Shown here piece after piece: positions 4,399-9,790 of a DNA stretch of 9,790 bases. How positions within the stretch are numbered: position 1 is the stretch's first letter; the number at the start of each line of letters is the position of its first letter. Source of the DNA: Patescibacteria group bacterium. Its GTDB lineage: Bacteria; Patescibacteriota; Minisyncoccia; Phycocordibacterales; UBA12445. A program made the translations under genes and the position numbers. The notes under the pieces are model-generated. The model was given only the letters and a program-made list of their open reading frames with translations, ran no database searches and was not told where the DNA came from. The stretch is taken from positions 1-9,790 of the forward strand of contig JAKLHJ010000030.1 in the NCBI GenBank assembly GCA_022710205.1. Reading direction: 5' to 3'.

Positions 4399-6426
4399 TT
4401 ATAAATCGCTTTCCTTTAACGCTTTTATCTCATCGCGAAGTATTGCGGCGGTCTCGAAATCAAGTATCTTCACCGCTTCGCTCATCTGTCTTTCTTTCTC
4501 TTTAATGAGCGCCTTAGGATTTTTTGCAAAAAGCTCCTTGTCTATCGTGAGCAATTTACCGACAGCCTTTCTGTGCGTTGTTTCCATCGAATCGGTAATG
4601 TCGCTGATATTCTTTAAAATAGTTTTCGGTGTGATGCCGTGCTTTTTGTTGTATTCGAGCTGTATTCCCCTTCTTCTATTCGTCTCATCTATCGCGCGCT
4701 TCATAGAGCCGGTTATCTTGTCGGCATACAAAATAACCTTTCCGTTCACATTTCTTGCGGCTCTTCCTATTGTTTGAATAAGAGCGGTTTCAGATCTCAA
4801 AAATCCTTCCTTGTCGGCATCAAGAATTCCAATGAGTGATACTTCCGGCAAGTCGAGCCCCTCTCGGAGCAAGTTGACTCCAACGACGCAATCGAACTTT
4901 CCTTTTCTAAAATCGGTCAATATTTTTATTCTCTCAATGGTCTTAATATCGCTATGTAAATATTCTGCCTTAATCCCCTTCCCTTTCAGATAATCACTGA
5001 ACTCTTCGGCCATCTTTTTTGTAAGCGTTGTTACGAGAACGCGGTCGCCCCTTTTTATTGTATCTTCCGCTTCTTTTATGAGGTCAAAAACCTGGCCCTT
5101 GTAACCCTCCGATTCCATTATCGGTCGCACATCTATTTCAGGATCGATAAGTCCCGTAGGTCTGATTATTTGTTCTACAATCTGCCCAGACACCTCTCTC
5201 TCATAATCAGCAGGTGTCGCGGTTGTATATATTATTTGTCCGACTCTCTCTGAAAATTCATTGAACTTGAGAGGCCTGTTGTCCATTGCGGAAGGAAGAC
5301 GAAAACCGAAATCCACCAGCGTCTTCTTTCTGGACTGGTCACCCGCATACATTCCGCCGATCTGCGGCACAGTCACATGAGACTCGTCTATAATCGTCAG
5401 GAAATCCGGCTTGCCGCCCTTGTCCTTCGGGAAATATGAAAGGAGCGTATCGGGGGCCTCGCCGGCTTTTCGCCCCGAAAGATGTCTGGAGTAGTTTTCT
5501 ATACCACTGCAGTAGCCGACCTCTTTTATCATCGCAAGATCGTAATTTGTTCGTCTCTTCAATCTCTCGGCCTCGAGGATCTTTTTCTCTTTTTTCAAAA
5601 CTTTCAAACGGGCGTCCAATTCGGCCTTAATGTCTTTTATCGCCCTATCCCTCTCGCTTTGCGCTACCAAAAAATGCTTTGCCGGAAAAATAAAGACGGA
5701 ATCTTCCTCCCCCATCATTTTTCTGGAAATTGCATCAATAAGATGTATTTTTTCTATCTTCTGCTTTGCTCCTCCGGAAAGTGTTAAGCTCCAAATATTT
5801 TTTTCAGAAGAAGGCATTATCTCTATCGTGTTGCCGATTGCTCTAAATGTGCCCGGCGTAAGGTCGGCCGTTGTCCTTTCAAAATGTATAGAAATAAGTT
5901 TCTTCAGAAGCGCGAGCCTGTCTATATCTTGCCCTTTTTCTAGTCGGATATTTTCTTCCTGATACTCTTTCGGATTTCCCAAACCATAAATACAAGATAC
6001 GGAGGCGACGATAATAACGTCACGCCTAGAGAGAAGCGCCTGTGTAGAAGCGTGCCTCAATCTATCAATTTCCTCGTTTATCTTCGCATCCTTCTCTATA
6101 TATGTATCTGTTATCGGCATATACGCCTCCGGCTGATAATAGTCGTAATAAGAGACGAAATAATGAACGGCGTTCTCAGGGAAAAATTGTCGATACTCCT
6201 CGGCCAGCTGAGCGGCAAGAGTCTTATTGTGCACGATAACCAAAACAGGCTTTTGTAATTTTTCTATAACGTTCGCGGCCGTGAATGTTTTGCCCGAACC
6301 GGTAACTCCAAGAAGGATCTGGTGTTGCAGACCCTTTTTGATTCCATCCACCAGCTTTTTTATAGCCTCAGGCTGGTCACCTTCCGGCTTAAAACCGCTT
6401 TTTATTTTGAATTTCTTATTAAACAC
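4399..6426 (-). CDS. uvrB: UvrB, excinuclease ABC subunit B
   Basis: UvrB is the damage-verifying DEAD-like helicase of nucleotide excision repair; it is loaded by UvrA and recruits UvrC for incision. The gene is complete at 675 aa, the usual family length. Visible in order: FKPEGDQPEAI (12-22); Walker A GVTGSGKT (40-47); the beta-hairpin block YYDYYQPEAYMP (93-104); RLRHAST (122-128); Walker B IDESHVTVPQIGG (346-358); TTATPADYE (401-409); motif VGVNLLREGLDLPE (515-528); QTIGRAARN (551-559); and a C-terminal UVR domain (about 635-670) for UvrC contact. The start is GTG 6426; a stop lies two codons upstream, so no alternative exists there. No Shine-Dalgarno is present. A weak TTGCCT-17-TAAAAA promoter would put transcription start close to the GTG, so a leaderless mRNA is possible. 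No key motif is damaged. Confidence 0.98.
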   Translation of the reverse strand: MFNKKFKIKSGFKPEGDQPEAIKKLVDGIKKGLQHQILLGVTGSGKTFTAANVIEKLQKPVLVIVHNKTLAAQLAEEYRQFFPENAVHYFVSYYDYYQPEAYMPITDTYIEKDAKINEEIDRLRHASTQALLSRRDVIIVASVSCIYGLGNPKEYQEENIRLEKGQDIDRLALLKKLISIHFERTTADLTPGTFRAIGNTIEIMPSSEKNIWSLTLSGGAKQKIEKIHLIDAISRKMMGEEDSVFIFPAKHFLVAQSERDRAIKDIKAELDARLKVLKKEKKILEAERLKRRTNYDLAMIKEVGYCSGIENYSRHLSGRKAGEAPDTLLSYFPKDKGGKPDFLTIIDESHVTVPQIGGMYAGDQSRKKTLVDFGFRLPSAMDNRPLKFNEFSERVGQIIYTTATPADYEREVSGQIVEQIIRPTGLIDPEIDVRPIMESEGYKGQVFDLIKEAEDTIKRGDRVLVTTLTKKMAEEFSDYLKGKGIKAEYLHSDIKTIERIKILTDFRKGKFDCVVGVNLLREGLDLPEVSLIGILDADKEGFLRSETALIQTIGRAARNVNGKVILYADKITGSMKRAIDETNRRRGIQLEYNKKHGITPKTILKNISDITDSMETTHRKAVGKLLTIDKELFAKNPKALIKEKERQMSEAVKILDFETAAILRDEIKALKESDL

Positions 6427-6475
6427 AGACTATATTTTTACAACTTTATTTCAAAATAGGCAAGCCCACTCCGCC

Positions 6476-6550
6476 GTCATTGCGAGCGCAGCGAAGCAAT
6501 CCATGTCTAGCCAAGATATTTCTGGATTGCTTCGCTGCGCTCGCAATGAC
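6476..6550. repeat. Perfect 28-bp inverted repeat (MITE/REP-like)
   Basis: The arms 6476-6503 and 6523-6550 are exact reverse complements over 28 nt around a 19-nt loop. The arm begins GTCATTGCGAGCGCAGCGAA. I recall closely related GTCATTGCGAG...GAAGCAATCC palindromes as dispersed repeats in many unrelated bacterial genomes. It lies between the two minus-strand units; no protein-coding gene is attached. Confidence 0.9.
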
Positions 6551-6582
6551 CCAGTGCGCTACCTTTCTACCGGGCCAGGCGC

Positions 6583-6607
6583 AAAAAGGCCCGGGGTTAA
6601 CCGGGCC
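6583..6607 (-). terminator. Intrinsic terminator of the membrane-protein operon
   Basis: On the minus strand, GGCCCGG (6607-6601) pairs with CCGGGCC (6594-6588) around a 6-nt loop, followed by TTTTT (6587-6583). It begins 17 nt after the stop of the 221-aa gene. Confidence 0.92.
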
Positions 6608-6623
6608 GCTCTTGAAACTTTAT

Positions 6624-7289
6624 TTAATACTTCACGACAAGGAAGCAGACATCAAACCATGGCTGCGCGGGCCACAGAGAGAAAGCGTCCAGCGAACTGC
6701 CGCTCCCCGAGACACGATATCGTGTGTACCAGATGCCACCCTTGCCGGTCCACCCCTGCCCCAAGATGAGCATTTCGGTGCCGGGCCTCTGAGGATAGGC
6801 CTTGATGAACGCGAGCGCCTCTTGAAGGGTCGCCGCACGAAAGCCGCGATTCAAGATCTCGTTCTTCGCAAGGTCGTATGACGTAATGCCCTCACGGCCC
6901 ATGATGAACATTTCTTTCTGCCCCGAATCGGACCTGGTGAAAGGGAATCGCTCCTCGGTAATCATATCATCGCACCAATCGAGGCGCGCCGCTTCCACGT
7001 TCACTTCGAAAGTTTTGTCGTCGGGGACATTCACGATGTAGCCGCGGCTGAACCAGAACTCATCAGGCGCCTTGGGAGCAAGAGTCACGCTCTGTTCGTT
7101 CCCTGCGACCGAGTAGCCATACGCGGTCGAAGCGTGAGCGGCGGCACAGAGAATCATCAGGAAGATAGATAGCGCCGTCATCGTGATGACGGAAACCACA
7201 AAACTTTCCCACATGCTTAATTTAACGAACTTATAGAAGACGGCGTACAGAACGGCGAAGAAAGCACAGAGCGCCAGAGCATATATCAT
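6624..7289 (-). CDS. Unrecognised 221-aa membrane protein with a CPR-type C-terminal module
   Basis: ATG 7289 follows AAGGAAGGG (7307-7299), which overlaps the upstream stop; spacing is 9 nt. Two N-terminal hydrophobic segments (about residues 2-23 and 26-51) anchor the protein, and an Ala-rich AAAHASTAYG end to the second could be a signal-cleavage site. The remaining 165 residues are polar. Residues about 138-221 (starting LAKNEILNRGFRAATLQEAL, later MLILGQGW, ending CFLVVKY) resemble a module I remember from patescibacterial hypothetical proteins with the pattern G-x-R-P-A-T-L-x-E-L-L-A-F...ALGSVW...CRFAAVRK. That match is from memory. The module's function is unknown to me. It is the second gene of a two-gene operon ended by a strong terminator. 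Codons are richer in C/G endings than in uvrB. Confidence 0.85.
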   Translation of the reverse strand: MIYALALCAFFAVLYAVFYKFVKLSMWESFVVSVITMTALSIFLMILCAAAHASTAYGYSVAGNEQSVTLAPKAPDEFWFSRGYIVNVPDDKTFEVNVEAARLDWCDDMITEERFPFTRSDSGQKEMFIMGREGITSYDLAKNEILNRGFRAATLQEALAFIKAYPQRPGTEMLILGQGWTGKGGIWYTRYRVSGSGSSLDAFSLWPAQPWFDVCFLVVKY

Positions 7290-7305
7290 ATTGCACTTCC
7301 CTTCC

Positions 7306-7479
7306 TTACGGCGTAAATCCGACTATGCACGAATTACCGAGAGCATATGCGAGAAGAAGCGCGAGAAAGGAAACCATTCCTATCTCGACAATCTTGTCAT
7401 AAAAAATATTATCTTCGCACAAAGACGCAAACCAGTAGAGGAGCCCCGAGATCACGGCAATTGCGAGATACCAAAGCAT
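7306..7479 (-). CDS. 57-aa two-helix membrane protein
   Basis: This short gene has an ATG at 7479 and TAA at 7308-7306. AAAGAGGTG (7497-7489) precedes the start by 9 nt. The product begins MLWYLAIAVISGLLYWFASL, with one membrane segment at about 2-20, a short acidic connection (CEDNIFYDK) and a second hydrophobic segment at about 31-52; it ends CIVGFTP. The charge pattern suggests a helical hairpin. Its stop overlaps the next gene's Shine-Dalgarno (TAAGGA), so it is probably translated together with the 221-aa membrane protein, and the two may form a complex. It is too short for family recognition. The overlapping plus-strand frame has no ribosome-binding site. Confidence 0.75.
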   Translation of the reverse strand: MLWYLAIAVISGLLYWFASLCEDNIFYDKIVEIGMVSFLALLLAYALGNSCIVGFTP

Positions 7480-7608
7480 TATTATTTACACCTCTTTCTA
7501 ATCAGCGTTTTTGACACACCCAAATACTGCGCACTATAAACCCTTTCAAACCGATTAGTTGTGTCCACTTCCTTTCAAAGAGCATTATTTTATCAACCCA
7601 TAAAATTT

Positions 7609-7657
7609 CTTACCCATCAAAATTTTAGACTAAAATTTTATTAGACGAAGCGGGTAA
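7609..7657 (-). repeat. Palindromic intergenic repeat, copy B
   Basis: Bounded by TTACCC (7610-7615) and GGGTAA (7652-7657), with an inner near-perfect palindrome AAAATTTTAGACTAAAATTTT (7618-7638). It aligns to copy A over 47 nt on the opposite strand and shares TTACCCATCAAA with copy D. It lies about 130 nt upstream of the 57-aa gene. Confidence 0.7.
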
Positions 7658-7701
7658 ATTTTCTCCGTTAAACCTATCAAATAAAAGAGTATTTTGCAAT
7701 T

Positions 7702-7731
7702 AAAAAGACCCCTTGTAAAAGGGGTCTTTTT
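7702..7731 (-). terminator. Intrinsic terminator of rpsA
   Basis: A 13-bp perfect stem, AAAAAGACCCCTT (7702-7714) with AAGGGGTCTTTTT (7719-7731), closes a GTAA loop. A/T runs on both sides let it work in either direction. It begins 13 nt after the rpsA stop. Confidence 0.95.
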
Positions 7732-7743
7732 ATCAAAAATTTA

Positions 7744-8889
7744 TTAAGCGGCAACGGCGGCTACAGGTGTAGCGGCGAGCGCTTCGGCGGCCTTCTTTTC
7801 GGCTATGTCGGCAGGGACAAGGGTCATCTTCTGATCCTTAGGCTCAAACAAGTTCATAACAAACTCGTAGCTCTTGCCGAGCTCAAGCGCCTGCTTCATT
7901 TTCTCTTCTGTTCCAAAATTAGAAATGTGAACAAGACCGGCAACACCCTCTTCGATACTTACAAGCACACCGTGCTTATTGTATTTGATAGGTATACCGC
8001 TTACTTTCATTCCTTTCTTGTATTTGGATTCGGCGGCCTTCCATGGGTTCTCCTTGAGAGCCTTGATAGAAAGCGAAACCTTTCCGTCCTTTATTTCAAT
8101 AACCTTGGCCCTTACTTTATCGCCGACGTTGTATAGTTTTCTTGGGTTCTCAACGAGTGACCAATCAAGCTCGGAAATGTGAACAAGTCCCTCGAGACCG
8201 CTCTCAACTTTAACGAAGATACCGAAATCAACCGCTCCCGTAACCTCTCCGTCAAGAACATCGCCAACCTTATATTTCTCGACGAGCTCTGTTCTGTCTT
8301 TCTCGCCGACTATTTTCTCAGAGAAGATGAGCTTCTCTTCTTTTGGTGTAGCGCCGATGATTGTAACAGCAATCTTCTTTCCGACAAGCTTCCTAAGCTC
8401 TTCCATTATTCTGTCCTTGTTTCCGTCTGTAACTCTAGGATAGTGCTCCTCCTTAAGCTGTGAAGCGGGAAGGAATCCTGAAACGTTCTGCCAGTCAATA
8501 ATAAGACCACCCTTGTTGGCATCCTTAACCAAGAGCTCGAATACTGTTTTGTTCTTGATAGCTTCTTCTGCGTCGCTCCATGTGGCGGCCTGTCTAGCCT
8601 CCTTAAGAGAAAGACCGATATAGCCGTCTTCTGTCTCAGGTTCAACGACCTTGGCGGTAACCATATCGCCATCGTGAATATTTTTTATTACGTCTCTCGC
8701 GTTAAGATATTCTCTTCCGTAAATAAGAGCCGTGCCGAATGGCTTAACGTCTACATATAATTTAAGTTTATCGTGACCGATAACCTTACCCTCTACAAGC
8801 TGTCCTACCTGTGGTGGCAATGGTGAATCTTTCATCACCTTATCCATGAGCACAGACTTGGACAAGACTACTTTTTCTGTTGTTGTCAT
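7744..8889 (-). CDS. rpsA: 30S ribosomal protein S1 (four S1 domains)
   Basis: S1 binds mRNA on the small ribosomal subunit and helps start translation. The 381-aa protein has four S1/OB-fold repeats: about 26-97 (PQVGQLVEGKV to IGLSLKEA), 113-193 (degenerate, GGLIIDWQNVSGFLPASQL), 206-277 (YKVGDVLDGEV to VSLSIKAL, the most canonical, with DFGIFV and GLVHISEL) and 288-360 (GVLVSIEEGVAGLVHISNF). This is shorter than the six-repeat E. coli protein. The C-terminus is an Ala/Pro-rich tail. ATG 8889 is the start. The leader is about 85 nt long. An AAAGGAG lies 16 nt upstream, farther than usual, so initiation may not depend on it. It is a single-gene unit with a near-consensus promoter and a strong terminator, as expected of a highly expressed gene. 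Confidence 0.95.
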   Translation of the reverse strand: MTTTEKVVLSKSVLMDKVMKDSPLPPQVGQLVEGKVIGHDKLKLYVDVKPFGTALIYGREYLNARDVIKNIHDGDMVTAKVVEPETEDGYIGLSLKEARQAATWSDAEEAIKNKTVFELLVKDANKGGLIIDWQNVSGFLPASQLKEEHYPRVTDGNKDRIMEELRKLVGKKIAVTIIGATPKEEKLIFSEKIVGEKDRTELVEKYKVGDVLDGEVTGAVDFGIFVKVESGLEGLVHISELDWSLVENPRKLYNVGDKVRAKVIEIKDGKVSLSIKALKENPWKAAESKYKKGMKVSGIPIKYNKHGVLVSIEEGVAGLVHISNFGTEEKMKQALELGKSYEFVMNLFEPKDQKMTLVPADIAEKKAAEALAATPVAAVAA

Positions 8890-8981
8890 TAATTTCCCAA
8901 TTTTGCTCCTTTAAATGGGTTTGGAGGTTCCTGTTTCGCTCAATTTCTCTCGCTAAAACAGTGTTACTTATAATAGGGCCT

Positions 8982-9009
8982 AGTATATCGAAATAAATTT
9001 TTTTGTCAA
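8982..9009 (-). promoter_or_regulatory. Strong sigma70-like promoter of rpsA
   Basis: On the minus strand, TTGACA (9009-9004) is separated by 16 nt from TATACT (8987-8982). The -35 is perfect and the -10 has one mismatch. Transcription would begin near 8975. The leader holds a weak inverted repeat, CTGTTT (8931-8936) and AAACAG (8956-8961). Confidence 0.88.
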
Positions 9010-9016
9010 AAAATTG

Positions 9017-9050
9017 AAATTAAGAATTATGAATTAACAAATTAAGAATT
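9017..9050. repeat. AT-rich spacer with a 12-nt direct repeat
   Basis: AAATTAAGAATT occurs at 9017-9028 and again at 9039-9050, with GAATTAA between. It lies in the spacer between the divergent rpsA and ctpA promoters and is low in complexity, so it may be chance. Confidence 0.4.
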
Positions 9051-9095
9051 TCTACAAAATAAAAAATGGGGATAAGCTCGAAAATTTTCCGAAAA

Positions 9096-9124
9096 TTGAA
9101 ATTAAAATAAAACTTTGGCATAAT
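9096..9124 (+). promoter_or_regulatory. Promoter of the ctpA-like gene, placing transcription start at the ATG
   Basis: TTGAAA (9096-9101), a 17-nt spacer and CATAAT (9119-9124) match the consensus at 10 of 12 positions. The expected start of transcription, about 7 nt after the -10, falls at 9131-9132, the A of the start codon. Confidence 0.65.
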
Positions 9125-9131
9125 TAATCAA

Positions 9132-9790
9132 ATGCATCAGGATAAAAAAATAAATTCTATAGCCCTTTACCTCCTCACAATAGGGGTTTCTTTTCTTTTG
9201 GGTATGGGGGTCGGATACGATTCACGTCCCCAAGTAGAGCTGGCAACCGGAATCAATAATAAAGAAACACCGGCCGCGCTTGCACAAACAGACTTCGCTC
9301 CCTTCTGGACCACATGGAATCTCATCAACGAAAAATATGTAAACGGCAAACTGGGTGCGGAAGATAACGGCACGACAACGAAGAAAAAAATGCCGACTGA
9401 CCAGGAGAAAGTATACGGCGCCATCCAGGGGCTAGTTTCATCTCTTGGCGATCCATATTCCGTATTTATGACTCCCGAGCAAGCGGAAAGTTTCCAGACA
9501 GAGATTAGCGGGACGTTTGAAGGTGTGGGAATGGAGCTCGGAATAAAAGAAGGGGTGATTACTGTCGTAGCGCCGCTTGAAGGAACCCCCGCCAAAAAAG
9601 CCGGCGTCCAATCCGGAGACAAGCTCATTTCGATAGAAGACAAGGCAACTTTTGGCATGAGTGTCGAGGAAGCGGTAAGCCTAATCCGCGGCAAAAAAGG
9701 CACGGCTGTAAAATTAACTTTTGCCAGAGAAGGAGAGCAAGACCCGATTGAAATAAAAATAGTGCGAGACACAATAGATATCCCGACGAT
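9132..9790 (+). CDS. ctpA: S41-family C-terminal processing protease, CtpA-like (N-terminal part, runs off the right edge)
   Basis: CtpA-type proteases are membrane-anchored or periplasmic serine proteases with a Ser/Lys dyad that trim protein C-termini in the envelope. The first 219 residues are visible. A hydrophobic segment at about 8-27 (NSIALYLLTIGVSFLLGMGV) acts as anchor or signal. The helical N-terminal region follows (FWTTWNLINEKYV; SSLGDPYSVFMTPEQ at 103-117). A PDZ domain lies at about 127-205 (FEGVGMELGI, APLEGTPAKKAGVQSGDKLI, VSLIRGKKGTAVKLTF). The catalytic S41 core with its Ser and Lys lies beyond the window, so activity cannot be judged. ATG 9132 gives a correctly placed membrane segment; no Shine-Dalgarno precedes it, and the promoter implies a leaderless mRNA. 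The family assignment is firm; the exact symbol is less certain. Confidence 0.93.
   Translation, partial: MHQDKKINSIALYLLTIGVSFLLGMGVGYDSRPQVELATGINNKETPAALAQTDFAPFWTTWNLINEKYVNGKLGAEDNGTTTKKKMPTDQEKVYGAIQGLVSSLGDPYSVFMTPEQAESFQTEISGTFEGVGMELGIKEGVITVVAPLEGTPAKKAGVQSGDKLISIEDKATFGMSVEEAVSLIRGKKGTAVKLTFAREGEQDPIEIKIVRDTIDIPT

Noticed and set aside
6712..6725. 14-nt perfect palindrome ACACGATATCGTGT
   Set aside because: It is inside the coding part of the 221-aa gene and short enough to be chance; no second copy was noticed.
7175..7192. Hairpin CCGTCATC/GATGACGG with a 2-nt loop
   Set aside because: It lies in the coding region for the second membrane segment of the 221-aa protein, has no T-tract and is probably chance.
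7291..7539. 82-codon plus-strand frame over the 57-aa gene
   Set aside because: No ribosome-binding site on plus, while the minus frame has one and gives a coherent two-helix membrane protein linked to the next gene.
8906..8927. Possible pairing of CUCC in the rpsA leader with the distant GGAG (self-control of rpsA)
   Set aside because: Only 4 base pairs are supported, too few for a claim.
9167..9772. 201-codon minus-strand frame opposite the ctpA-like gene
   Set aside because: The plus frame is an unmistakable S41 protease with a PDZ domain; the minus frame is its shadow.

Overview
The window reads as a chromosomal piece of a Patescibacteria (CPR)-like bacterium. That placement is moderate-confidence inference. 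It rests on a compact four-S1-domain ribosomal protein S1, a shortened UvrA, a C-terminal protein module I associate with patescibacterial hypothetical proteins, and dense intergenic palindromes. No rRNA or tRNA gene, CRISPR array, transposase, integrase or plasmid/phage replication gene was found.

Layout: uvrA (minus, runs off the left edge, 1-1006); a gene-free 381-nt stretch with two palindromic repeats; a plus-strand accessory block of six unrecognised small genes in four transcription units (1388-4347), each unit closed by a strong intrinsic terminator; uvrB (minus, 4399-6426) sharing a bidirectional terminator with that block; a perfect 28-bp inverted repeat; a two-gene minus-strand membrane-protein operon (7479 to 6624), including a 57-aa protein; rpsA (minus, 7744-8889); and, divergent from it, the first 219 codons of a ctpA/S41-type protease (plus, 9132 to the right edge).

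Working together: UvrA finds DNA damage and loads UvrB, which verifies it and recruits UvrC. The two genes lie on the same strand but are separated by about 3.4 kb of opposite-strand accessory genes, which looks like insertion into a former uvrB-uvrA neighbourhood. RpsA supports translation initiation, and CtpA-like proteases act in the cell envelope.

Two gene classes stand out. The four core genes (uvrA, uvrB, rpsA, ctpA) lack a well-placed Shine-Dalgarno, and ctpA looks leaderless. All eight accessory genes have a strong, well-spaced one. The accessory genes also look richer in G/C-ending codons by eye, fitting a different history. No accessory gene could be assigned a biochemical function, and I do not see a complete recognisable defence or mobile system.
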